DNA of 19,590 nt from an uncultured Granulicatella sp. (GTDB lineage: Bacteria > Bacillota > Bacilli > Lactobacillales > Aerococcaceae), in NCBI GenBank assembly GCA_934193545.1, contig CAKPVL010000026.1, positions 1 through 19,590 on the forward strand. Direction: 5' to 3'. The position numbers and the translations under genes were made by a program. Positions within the stretch are counted from its first letter, which is position 1. The number at the start of each line of letters is the position of its first letter. This document shows positions 13,387-19,590 of the stretch, in pieces. Below the pieces are notes generated by a model. It was not told the origin of the DNA. It worked only from the letters and a program-made list of their open reading frames with translations, and searched no databases.

Positions 13387-13424
13387 AAAATAGTTCATTA
13401 CCATATATGGTAATGAACTATTTT
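13387..13424. repeat. 38-bp perfect palindrome
   Basis: Every base from 13387 to 13405 is matched by its complement at 13406-13424, with no central loop. The core is TTCATTACCATATATGGTAATGAA. It lies 10 bases after one terminator and 28 bases ahead of the extended -10 of the DUF2130 gene. An A/T run on each side could make it a weak bidirectional terminator. A perfect loop-free palindrome just ahead of a promoter is also what a strong operator looks like. Its TCATTA...TAATGA arms resemble those of the palindrome at 2273-2298. Confidence 0.85.
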
Positions 13425-13449
13425 GGGTCTGTGCTCAAATTCGATATTG

Positions 13450-13458
13450 TGATAGAAT
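13450..13458 (+). promoter_or_regulatory. Extended -10 promoter of the DUF2130 gene
   Basis: TGATAGAAT carries the TGn extension and a five-of-six -10 hexamer, 27 bases before the start codon. The -35 region is not recognisable. Confidence 0.45.
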
Positions 13459-13485
13459 GAAATAGAAATAAAAAGGAGGGGTTCG

Positions 13486-14805
13486 ATGAACGAAATTAAA
13501 TGTCCACATTGCCAAACGGTCTTTACGATTGATGAGAACTCGTATGCAGATATTGTGAGCCAAGTGCGCAATAAGGAATTTGCAGAAGATGTTCATAAGC
13601 AGTTGGAATTTGCGAAGAAACAATTTGAGACGGAAAAGGCACTCGCAAAAGAGCAAGAAAAGCGTCTGTATGATGAGGAACGTGCCAGCTTTGAACAGAA
13701 GATTCTTTCGCTTGAATTAGCGTTGAAGAATGCGGATGTCAAAGAAGAAAAGAATGTGCAAGAAGCACTCCATCAAAAAGAAAAAGAATTCAATGCGCTT
13801 CAAGCAGAATTGGATCAATTAAAACAACAACTCCAATTCAAAGAAGTAGAATTGTCTCAAAAGTTCCAAGAAGATTTACACGCAAAAGAGCGTACGATTC
13901 TTGAACTGAAACAAGAAAAAGAGTTGCAACAAAAAGAACAAGAAGTGCAACAAACGGCCCTAAAAGAAAAATACGAATTGGAATTACGTTCGAAGAAAGA
14001 CCAATTCGAATTAGAGTTGAAGGCAAAAGACGAAGCCATTGCATTCTATAAAGACTTCAAGGCGAAACAATCAACAAAGATGGTGGGGGAAAGCCTTGAA
14101 CAACATTGCGAAATCGAATTTAATCGTCTCCGCATGACGGCGTTTCCGCGCGCAGAATTTGGCAAAGACAATGATGCCAAAACGGGAAGTAAGGGTGACT
14201 ACATCTACCGTGAATATGATGAGAATGGAATCGAAATTCTATCCATTATGTTTGAAATGAAGAACGAAAATGACGAGACAGCAACGAAGAAGAAAAACGA
14301 ACACTTCTTTAAAGAGTTGGATAAAGACCGTCACGAAAAGCAATGTGAATATGCGATTCTAGTCAGCCTTCTAGAAGCAGACAATGAACTCTATAACACA
14401 GGCATTGTAGACGTGTCTTACCAATATCCAAAAATGTATGTGGTGCGTCCACAGTTCTTTATTCCAATTATTACCTTGCTACGTAACGCCGCAATGAACT
14501 CATTGCAATATAAACAAGAGTTAGCCTTGATGCGTGACCAACATATTGATATTACGCACTTTGAGGAAGACCTTGAGACTTTCAAAAAAGGCTTTGCGCG
14601 TAACTATGAACTCGCAAGCAAGAAATTCCAATCGGCCATTGACGAAATCGACAAGACGATTAAGAGTCTGGAGAAGACAAAAGCCGCATTGCTTTCTTCT
14701 GAAAATAATTTACGTCTAGCGAATAATAAAGCGGAAGACCTAACCGTGAAGAAACTCGTGAAGAACAATCCGACGATGAAACAACGCTTTGAAGAGCTAA
14801 ACTAA
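13486..14805 (+). CDS. DUF2130 family protein: zinc-ribbon start, coiled coil, PD-(D/E)XK-like domain
   Basis: The 439-residue product has three parts. Residues 1-15 hold CPHC (Cys6, Cys9), half of a zinc-ribbon-like start. Residues 30-190 are a long Glu/Lys/Gln-rich coiled coil. Residues about 200-370 are the DUF2130 domain, with GESLEQHCE (201-209), KGDYIYRE (Asp238) and MFEMKNE (Glu257-Met-Lys259). The order Glu, then Asp, then E-x-K matches the PD-(D/E)XK nuclease core, so nuclease activity is plausible; this is inference from the motif. A second charged helical region ends the protein. Architecture is reminiscent of RmuC or SMC-associated nucleases. AAGGAGGGG precedes the ATG. It is a single gene between its own promoter and terminator. 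Confidence 0.87.
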   Translation: MNEIKCPHCQTVFTIDENSYADIVSQVRNKEFAEDVHKQLEFAKKQFETEKALAKEQEKRLYDEERASFEQKILSLELALKNADVKEEKNVQEALHQKEKEFNALQAELDQLKQQLQFKEVELSQKFQEDLHAKERTILELKQEKELQQKEQEVQQTALKEKYELELRSKKDQFELELKAKDEAIAFYKDFKAKQSTKMVGESLEQHCEIEFNRLRMTAFPRAEFGKDNDAKTGSKGDYIYREYDENGIEILSIMFEMKNENDETATKKKNEHFFKELDKDRHEKQCEYAILVSLLEADNELYNTGIVDVSYQYPKMYVVRPQFFIPIITLLRNAAMNSLQYKQELALMRDQHIDITHFEEDLETFKKGFARNYELASKKFQSAIDEIDKTIKSLEKTKAALLSSENNLRLANNKAEDLTVKKLVKNNPTMKQRFEELN

Positions 14806-14816
14806 ACAACAAATAG

Positions 14817-14853
14817 AAAACTCTATTCCTTAGAAAAAGGAATAGAGTTTTTT
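14817..14853 (+). terminator. Terminator after the DUF2130 gene
   Basis: Perfect 15-bp stem AAAACTCTATTCCTT / AAGGAATAGAGTTTT (14817-14831 with 14837-14851), loop AGAAA, then T's to 14853. It could also act on the - strand. Confidence 0.95.
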
Positions 14854-14979
14854 GATGAGAGAAAAACGATAACTGTTCTCATTTAGGATAAAAAAACGTG
14901 AAAATGGCCACTGCTTATGAACAGTTGGAAATGATTGGAAAATCAAGAAAAAATTAACATTTTCACCAAATGATATCGT

Positions 14980-15008
14980 TTGCTTTTTTGTCTTGTAATG
15001 TGTACGAT
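14980..15008 (+). promoter_or_regulatory. nox promoter
   Basis: TTGCTT (14980-14985), a 17-base spacer, then TACGAT (15003-15008). Upstream are TTGGAAA repeated 10 bp apart (14925-14931 and 14935-14941), and inverted repeats GTGAAAATG/CATTTTCAC (14898-14906 with 14958-14966) and AACTGTTC/GAACAGTT (14871-14878 with 14919-14926). These could be activator or repressor sites, but none matches a motif I know. Confidence 0.55.
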
Positions 15009-15017
15009 ATAGGGGTA

Positions 15018-15040
15018 TAGATAATAATGATTCTTATCTA
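15018..15040. promoter_or_regulatory. Fur/PerR-like box at the nox transcription start
   Basis: TAGATAA and TTATCTA form a perfect 7-bp inverted repeat with 9 bases between. Its central 15 bases, TAATAATGATTCTTA, match the PerR box TTATAATNATTATAA at 11 of 14 defined positions. The 19-base core (15020-15038) matches the classical Fur consensus at 15 of 19. It begins 10 bases after the -10 box and so covers the expected start of transcription, a repressing position. Confidence 0.55.
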
Positions 15041-15078
15041 GCACAAAATAAACAAACAGGTTTATAGGAGGAAAATAC

Positions 15079-16437
15079 ATGAAAGTTGTAGTAGTTGGAT
15101 GTACTCATGCGGGTACTGCTGCAGTCAAAACAATTTTAAATGACAATCCAGGAACAGAAGTCGTTGTATACGAAAGAAATGATAATATTTCATTCTTATC
15201 TTGTGGGATTGCCTTATACGTAGGAGGAGTTGTTAAAGACCCTCAAGGACTATTCTATTCTAGTCCAGAAGAATTAGCTTCATTAGGAGCTACTGTTCGT
15301 ATGGAACACGATGTAACAAGCATCGATACTGTTGGTAAAACATTAACAGTAAAAGACTTAAAAACAGGCGAAGAAAAGACTGATTCATTTGACAAATTAG
15401 TACTTACAACTGGATCATGGCCAATTCTTCCTCCAATTCCAGGACGTGAATTAGAAAACGTTCAATTATGTAAAAACTACAACCAAGCAAAAGAAATCTT
15501 TGCTAAGAAAAACGACAAGAAGAAAATCGTTGTTGTCGGTGGTGGATACATCGGTATCGAATTAGTTGAAGCTTTTGCATTAGAAGGTAAAGAAGTAACA
15601 TTAGTAGACGGTTTAGACCGTATCTTAAACAAATACTTAGACCCAGAATTCACTGATATCTTAGAAGAAGACTTACGTGCACGTGGCGTACAAGTTCGCT
15701 TAAACGAAATGGTTAAATCATTCGAAGGCGAAAACGGCGTTGTAAACAAAGTTGTAACTTCAGGTGGCGAATACGAAGCTGACATGGTTATCTTATGTGT
15801 TGGTTTCCGTCCAAACAACGACTTAGTGAAAGATCAATTAGAAACTATGCCTAACGGTGCTATCATCGTTAACGACTACATGGAAACATCTGTTAAAGAT
15901 GTATATGCTGCAGGAGATAGCTGTGCTGTTAACTACAACCCTAACGAAGGACATGCATACATTCCATTAGCAACTAACGCTGTACGTATGGGTTCATTAG
16001 TAGGTAAAAACATCAACGGTCATAAAGTGAAATACCGTGGAACTCAATCAACATCAGGATTACACTTATTCGGATGGAACATTGGTTCAACTGGAGTTAA
16101 CGTAGGTAGCGCACCTCACTTTGGATTAGATGTACGTTCTGTATACGTGGTAGATAACCACCGTCCAGAATTCATGCCAACATACGAAAAAATCTACATG
16201 AAATTAGTTTACGAAGTAGGTACAAACCGTATCGTAGGTGGACAAGTAATGTCTAAATACGACTGTACAGCTTCTGCAAACACATTGTCATTAGCAATCC
16301 AAAACAAAATGACAATCGAAGACTTAGCTTATGTAGACTTCTTCTTCCAACCAGTATTCGACCGTCCATGGAACTACTTAAACATCTTAGGACAAGCTGC
16401 TGTTGAACAAGAACGCGTATTAGCAGAAGGTAAATAA
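15079..16437 (+). CDS. nox: Water-forming NADH oxidase
   Basis: Soluble FAD enzyme reducing O2 to water with NADH, which regenerates NAD+ and removes oxygen in fermentative cocci. The 452-residue product has the FAD-binding start VVVGCTHAGTAA, the redox-active Cys42 in FLSCGIAL (a cysteine-sulfenic acid in this family), the NADH-binding GGGYIG (154-159) and the second FAD motif VYAAGD (275-280). The C-terminal dimer domain includes DFFFQPVFDRPWNYLN. The single Cys42 and length support the H2O-forming type rather than the peroxide-forming AhpF type; CoA-disulfide reductase is a related alternative. Codon use is strongly biased (TTA, GAA, AAC, CGT), more than in neighbouring genes, which indicates very high expression. 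TAGGAGG precedes the ATG. It is a one-gene unit. Confidence 0.95.
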   Translation: MKVVVVGCTHAGTAAVKTILNDNPGTEVVVYERNDNISFLSCGIALYVGGVVKDPQGLFYSSPEELASLGATVRMEHDVTSIDTVGKTLTVKDLKTGEEKTDSFDKLVLTTGSWPILPPIPGRELENVQLCKNYNQAKEIFAKKNDKKKIVVVGGGYIGIELVEAFALEGKEVTLVDGLDRILNKYLDPEFTDILEEDLRARGVQVRLNEMVKSFEGENGVVNKVVTSGGEYEADMVILCVGFRPNNDLVKDQLETMPNGAIIVNDYMETSVKDVYAAGDSCAVNYNPNEGHAYIPLATNAVRMGSLVGKNINGHKVKYRGTQSTSGLHLFGWNIGSTGVNVGSAPHFGLDVRSVYVVDNHRPEFMPTYEKIYMKLVYEVGTNRIVGGQVMSKYDCTASANTLSLAIQNKMTIEDLAYVDFFFQPVFDRPWNYLNILGQAAVEQERVLAEGK

Positions 16438-16447
16438 ACACTTTTAG

Positions 16448-16477
16448 AAAAGGGGATGCTTGCATCCTCTTTTTTTG
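16448..16477 (+). terminator. First terminator after nox
   Basis: 12-bp stem AAAAGGGGATGC / GCATCCTCTTTT (16448-16459 with 16462-16473, one G-T wobble), a two-base TT between arms (the innermost pair or two must open), then T's to 16477. Confidence 0.9.
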
Positions 16478-16484
16478 ATGTCTG

Positions 16485-16525
16485 AATCTCAAGATTTACT
16501 TATAAGTGAATCTTGAGATTTTTTT
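16485..16525 (+). terminator. Second, tandem terminator after nox
   Basis: AATCTCAAGATTTACTTA pairs with TAAGTGAATCTTGAGATT (16485-16502 with 16503-16520; one wobble), giving a very long stem followed by T's to 16525. It begins 7 bases after the first terminator ends. Confidence 0.88.
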
Positions 16526-16602
16526 GTGTAATGGAGAGGAGTCGTTAATTTTTTAGAAAGGGTAAAAATCACTTCTTTCAACAAGAAAAAAGTAGGCAAT
16601 TA

Positions 16603-16625
16603 TGATACAATAAATAGGATATAAT
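16603..16625 (+). promoter_or_regulatory. Promoter of the yihY-rodA-arsC-gcvH cluster
   Basis: Two -10 candidates are present: an extended one, TGATACAAT (16603-16611), and a perfect TATAAT (16620-16625). Neither has a good -35 at 17 bases. I cannot say which is used. Confidence 0.45.
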
Positions 16626-16668
16626 AAGAGTATTGTGTCTAGGGTTTAAAGGAAAGGGGAGGAAGGTC

Positions 16669-17550
16669 GTGCAACGACTGAAAAAGTTTGGAACAAAACT
16701 TTGGCAGATCTTTCAAGAAGATTTAATGCATGTGAATATTGGCGTTGAATCCGCAGCGATGGCGTACTATATGTTATTGTCTGTCATTCCAATGGTCATG
16801 CTGGTTGCCAATATTCTTCCATTATTACCAATTCCTATTGATGTGATTTTTAAAACACTAGAAACGATTTTACCGGACAACATTACGGAAGTCCTATTCC
16901 CAATTCTTCGGAATTATTTAGGAAACTTCAACGGGGGCGCGCTTTCTATCGGTTTGATTATCTTGTTCTGGCCAGCGTCTCAGATGTTTAGTAGTATTCA
17001 GCGGTCGCTAAACGTCTTATATGGAGCACCGGTGAGGAGAAATTTTATTTTTGAACGATTCTTTGCCGTTGTCATTGCGATGGCAGCTATTTTAATCGTA
17101 TTTGCTGTATCGATTGTATTCATCTTTGGTGAGCAAGTTTTAAGATTGGTAGGGGAATTTTTCTCGCTTAATTTAGCATCGGTAATTATCGATCTATCAT
17201 TTGTAAAATGGGGACTCTTATTTGGAACCGTCTTTTTACTTATGAGTTTTATGTACTATTCAATTCCTAATGTGAAATGGTCATTCCTGTATGCTTTTCC
17301 AGGGGGCTTATTCACGACTATTGGATTTGTATTGATTTCGCAATTATTCTCGATTTATATTCATTACGCGGGTCGTAATTTTACGGCTAATGGAGCGTTT
17401 GGAACATTGATTGTATTTATGATTTGGCTGTATTTTATTGCCAATGTAATGATTTTAGGGGGCGTGTTGAACGTGATTGTTTATCGCTTTAGACACCCAA
17501 AACAAGACACTGAAGGAGTAACGGATGAAAAAGAAGAACTTAATGTATGA
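16669..17550 (+). CDS. YihY/virulence factor BrkB family membrane protein
   Basis: Integral membrane protein of 293 residues with about six to seven hydrophobic segments. Family features are ESAAMAYYMLLSVIPMVMLV near residue 25, the AFPGGLFTTIGFVLISQLF segment, and NGAFGTLIVFMIWLYFIANVMILGG near the end. It was once mislabelled ribonuclease BN; the true function is unknown. I chose the GTG at 16669 because AAGGGGAGG ends 6 bases before it. A TTG at 16633 would add 12 basic residues and lacks a site. The 3' end overlaps rodA by 26 bases in another frame, so translation of the two is coupled. The C-terminal tail (DTEGVTDEKEELNV) is acidic. Confidence 0.92.
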   Translation: MQRLKKFGTKLWQIFQEDLMHVNIGVESAAMAYYMLLSVIPMVMLVANILPLLPIPIDVIFKTLETILPDNITEVLFPILRNYLGNFNGGALSIGLIILFWPASQMFSSIQRSLNVLYGAPVRRNFIFERFFAVVIAMAAILIVFAVSIVFIFGEQVLRLVGEFFSLNLASVIIDLSFVKWGLLFGTVFLLMSFMYYSIPNVKWSFLYAFPGGLFTTIGFVLISQLFSIYIHYAGRNFTANGAFGTLIVFMIWLYFIANVMILGGVLNVIVYRFRHPKQDTEGVTDEKEELNV

Positions 17551-18772
17551 CGATAAAGATTCACGAATCGACTATGGCGTCATCCTTCCTGTATTATTAT
17601 TAGCATTTTTGAGTATTGCAACTTTATTCTCAACAACTTATTTGATTAGTGGAAACACCTCTTTAAGAATGGTACTGATGCAAGTGGTTTGGTACGTAGT
17701 AGGGGTTGTCGCGATTATCATTATTATGCAGTTTGACTCGGAACAATTATGGAAACTAACAACCTGGGGATATATTTTAGGACTCCTCATGTTACTTGCC
17801 GTTCTGTTCTTCTACGACCGTGCGACATTTGCGGATACGGGGGCGAAGAGTTGGTTCAGATTTGGAACCTTCTCCTTCCAGCCTTCCGAAGTGGTGAAAA
17901 TCTTCTATATTTTGATTTTAGCCAAAGTAGCGACTTCGCATAATATGAAGACGAAATATAAGACGAATCAAACGGACTGGCAATTATTCGTGAAGTTGAT
18001 TTTATGGGCAGCGCCAGCGTTAGTACTCGTTATCTTGCAAAATGACTTAGGGACAACACTTGTATTCTTAATGATTTTGGGCGGCGTTCTAATTATGTCA
18101 GGGATTAGCTGGAAAATCTTACTTCCAATTATTATTGTAGTAGGATTAATCGGCGCGCTCCTTATTTACTTAGTAGTGTACAACCGTCAAATCCTATTAA
18201 ACATTGGCTTTAAGAACTACCAATTCGCGCGTATCGATTCATGGTTAGATCCATACGGCGACCAAGGTGGAAATGGATACCAATTATTCCAAAGCTTGAA
18301 GGCGATTGGTTCTGGGAGAATGCTTGGTAAAGGTTTTGGCGTATCTGATGTTTATGTACCGGTTCGTGAGTCTGACTTAATCTTTGCGACAATCGGAGAA
18401 AACTTTGGATTCTTAGGGGGCACATTCTTAATTGCCATTTACTTTATCTTGATTTATCAAATGATTCGTGTCTGCTTCGATACGAAAAATGAGTTTTATA
18501 CGTATATTGCAACCGGCGTTATCATGATGATTTTATTCCACGTGGTTGAAAATATCGGGATGACCATTGGACTCCTACCTTTAACGGGAATTCCGTTACC
18601 GTTTATTTCGCAAGGGGGTTCAAGCTTGCTTGGAAATATGATGGGGATTGGACTCATTATGTCAATGCGTTATCACTTCAAGAGTACGATTTTTGAAGAT
18701 GAAGATGCAGCATTTGGTGCCAACCATCAAGATGCGACAATGTTACGTTTACGTCAGGAGGATGGAAAATGA
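17525..18772 (+). CDS. rodA: Rod-shape/cell-wall SEDS glycosyltransferase RodA
   Basis: Membrane peptidoglycan polymerase that works with a class B penicillin-binding protein in lateral or peripheral wall growth. The 415-residue product has about ten membrane segments. SEDS signatures are GAKSWFRFGTFSFQPSEVVK (106-125), the ARIDSWLDPYGD loop with the catalytic-type Asp242, VRESDLIFATIGENFGFLGG (280-299) and GIPLPFISQGGSS (355-367). RodA is favoured over FtsW because of the early motif pattern and the lack of a murG or division-gene context, but an FtsW-like role cannot be excluded. GAAGGAG ahead of the ATG lies inside the yihY-type gene. The stop overlaps the next start (ATGA). Confidence 0.92.
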   Translation: MKKKNLMYDDKDSRIDYGVILPVLLLAFLSIATLFSTTYLISGNTSLRMVLMQVVWYVVGVVAIIIIMQFDSEQLWKLTTWGYILGLLMLLAVLFFYDRATFADTGAKSWFRFGTFSFQPSEVVKIFYILILAKVATSHNMKTKYKTNQTDWQLFVKLILWAAPALVLVILQNDLGTTLVFLMILGGVLIMSGISWKILLPIIIVVGLIGALLIYLVVYNRQILLNIGFKNYQFARIDSWLDPYGDQGGNGYQLFQSLKAIGSGRMLGKGFGVSDVYVPVRESDLIFATIGENFGFLGGTFLIAIYFILIYQMIRVCFDTKNEFYTYIATGVIMMILFHVVENIGMTIGLLPLTGIPLPFISQGGSSLLGNMMGIGLIMSMRYHFKSTIFEDEDAAFGANHQDATMLRLRQEDGK

Positions 18773-19122
18773 TTGTATATATTCACCCAAAATGTACGAC
18801 TTGTAAAAAGGCGTTAAAATGGTTCGAGTTAAATGATGTGAAATTTGAACAAAAGGACATTCGCGAAACTCCGCCAACTGCAAAAGAATTATTGAAGATT
18901 AAAAAAGCTCAAAACTTAGAATGGAAGAAAATGGCAAACACGAGTGGAGAACTATACCGCTCACTTGGCCTAAAAGATAAACTTCCTGAAATGAGCGATA
19001 AAGAAGCTTCAGAACTTCTTGCTGGGAATGGCATGCTCATCAAACGTCCGCTTGTGTTGGATAATGGGGAAGCTACATTCGGTTTTAAAGAAGAAGTTTA
19101 CGAAGAGAAATGGAAGAGATAA
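18769..19122 (+). CDS. ArsC/Spx-family protein (YusI-like)
   Basis: Thioredoxin-fold protein of 117 residues in the ArsC/Spx/MgsR superfamily. It starts MIVYIHPKCTTCKKALKWFE with CxxC (Cys9, Cys12). The family segments RETPPTAKEL and IKRPLVLDNG (Arg93-Pro94) follow. Many such proteins are annotated as arsenate reductase, but this CxxC subgroup (B. subtilis YusI type) has no proven reductase activity, and it lacks the C-terminal features that would identify it as Spx. The start overlaps the rodA stop by 4 bases, and gcvH follows one base after its own stop. The pairing with a gcvH-type gene also occurs in Bacillus (yusI next to yusH/gcvH), which supports the YusI assignment. Confidence 0.87.
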   Translation: MIVYIHPKCTTCKKALKWFELNDVKFEQKDIRETPPTAKELLKIKKAQNLEWKKMANTSGELYRSLGLKDKLPEMSDKEASELLAGNGMLIKRPLVLDNGEATFGFKEEVYEEKWKR

Positions 19123-19123
19123 G

Positions 19124-19489
19124 ATGAAAAAATATAGTGAAAATGGACTATGGATTAAACAAGACGGTTCAGAATATGTGATTGGTCTTTCGCCAAAAGG
19201 ACAAGATGACTTAGGAGATGTCAGCTTTGTGGAATTATTAAAGAGCGAAGCCATAACGCCAGAAGATTCGATTATTAGTGTTGAAGCTGCAAAAGCAGTG
19301 ACGGAATTACTCGCTCCACTGAGCGGAACAGTTGTAGCTTTCCATGACGAATTAGAAGAGAATCCAGAATTCTTAAATGAATTAGCAGAAGAGAAAAACT
19401 GGATTGTTCGTTTAAATGGAGTAGACGAAGCGGAATTTAACGCTTTACTAGACGAAGACCTTCCATGTGACCAATGTGAAGTGAAATAA
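19124..19489 (+). CDS. gcvH: GcvH-like lipoyl-carrier protein
   Basis: Lipoyl-domain protein of 121 residues resembling glycine cleavage H protein. The segment VEAAKAVTELLAPLSG aligns without gaps to the H-protein lipoyl loop VESVKAASDIYAPVSG, placing the lipoyl lysine at Lys57. The flanking YVIGLSPKGQDDLGDVSFVEL and the C-terminal NPEFLNELAEEKNWIVRL also fit the family. I chose the ATG at 19124; a longer frame from 19019 runs inside the ArsC-like gene. No gcvT or gcvP is present in the window. In low-GC Gram-positives GcvH also serves as the carrier from which lipoyl groups are passed to other enzymes, so this role is likely here. The C-terminal CDQC (115-118) is unusual for the family. Confidence 0.9.
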   Translation: MKKYSENGLWIKQDGSEYVIGLSPKGQDDLGDVSFVELLKSEAITPEDSIISVEAAKAVTELLAPLSGTVVAFHDELEENPEFLNELAEEKNWIVRLNGVDEAEFNALLDEDLPCDQCEVK

Positions 19490-19513
19490 AAAAAGAAAAC
19501 TACGAGTTCTCAA

Positions 19514-19590
19514 TGAAGTGCACCCTGTCAAGTAGACAGGAAAATAATTAAATTATATGACGAGTTCTTATGAACTCGTCTTTATATTTA
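19514..19590. mobile_element. Possible end of an IS3-family (IS150-like) insertion sequence
   Basis: TGAAGTGCACCC (19514-19525) followed by AGTAGACAGG resembles the terminal repeats of IS150-group elements (TG...TGCACCC...GTTAGACA), recalled from memory. CCTGTC/GACAGG (19524-19529 with 19535-19540) forms a small hairpin. No transposase is visible because the window ends 50 bases later. It could equally be an isolated remnant. Confidence 0.35.
19559..19585. terminator. Hairpin at the right edge, possible terminator
   Basis: GACGAGTTC / GAACTCGTC (19559-19567 with 19572-19580), loop TTAT, followed by a weak T-rich tail. The left-arm sequence ACGAGTTCT is also present at 19502-19510, ahead of the possible insertion-sequence end. 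Confidence 0.55.

Noticed and set aside
18769..19122. Arsenate resistance gene arsC, linked to the ArsR regulator
   Set aside because: CxxC-type ArsC/Spx-fold proteins next to gcvH are YusI-like and not shown to reduce arsenate. The ArsR gene is 13 kb away and has a zinc-type sensor helix.
1..19590. CRISPR array, rRNA or tRNA genes, prophage
   Set aside because: No regularly spaced repeats, no cloverleaf or rRNA sequence, and no phage structural genes are visible on either strand.

Overview
The window is AT-rich chromosomal DNA from a low-GC Gram-positive bacterium. Strong AGGAGG-type ribosome binding sites, the ribosomal and tRNA-modification genes, a water-forming NADH oxidase and several DUF families point to the Lactobacillales. 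A Carnobacteriaceae-like genus such as Granulicatella is my best guess, but this is inferred from gene content only. Almost all genes are on the + strand. The exceptions are a truncated class A penicillin-binding protein at the left edge and one small orphan gene near 8.4-8.7 kb.

Layout. (1) 1-1106: start of a bifunctional penicillin-binding protein gene, - strand, running off the window. (2) 1242-1901: strong promoter, rpsP (S16), khpA (KH-domain RNA-binding protein), terminator. (3) 1902-2393: a 529-base gap between genes that holds a 192-bp imperfect inverted-repeat element and a pair of palindromic operator-like sites. (4) 2394-5645: DUF1576 membrane protein, an unknown 113-aa protein, rimM, trmD and an ArsR/SmtB metal-sensing repressor, packed with overlaps or 0-12 base gaps. 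(5) 5684-6202: structured L19 leader, rplS, terminator. (6) 6216-8384: a His-rich P1B-4 metal-efflux ATPase behind a promoter carrying both a PerR-like box and an ArsR-like operator. (7) 8395-9317: two small uncharacterised genes, divergently transcribed. (8) 9384-12950: an unknown 297-aa protein, then a tight run of cold-shock protein, RNase HI, glutaredoxin-like, DUF1294, DUF1275, nicotinamidase-like and a small membrane protein. (9) 12988-14853: thioredoxin-like protein, a 38-bp perfect palindrome, and a DUF2130 coiled-coil putative nuclease. (10) 14854-16525: NADH oxidase behind a Fur/PerR-like box, followed by two consecutive terminators. (11) 16669-19489: YihY-type membrane protein, RodA, ArsC/Spx-family protein and GcvH-like protein, overlapping or nearly so. 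(12) 19490-19590: a possible end of an IS3-family element and a hairpin.

How it fits together. Much of the window is core translation (S16, KhpA, RimM, TrmD, L19) and envelope growth (PBP, RodA). A second theme is metal and redox stress: ArsR, the P1B-4 ATPase, Nox, and thioredoxin-, glutaredoxin- and ArsC-like proteins. The two best-supported regulatory observations concern this theme. PerR/Fur-type boxes sit at both the ATPase and nox promoters, and the ATPase promoter also has an ArsR-type operator matching the regulator encoded 650 bp upstream. The most obscure features are the 192-bp inverted-repeat element, the paired palindromes before the DUF1576 gene, and the 38-bp palindrome before the DUF2130 gene.
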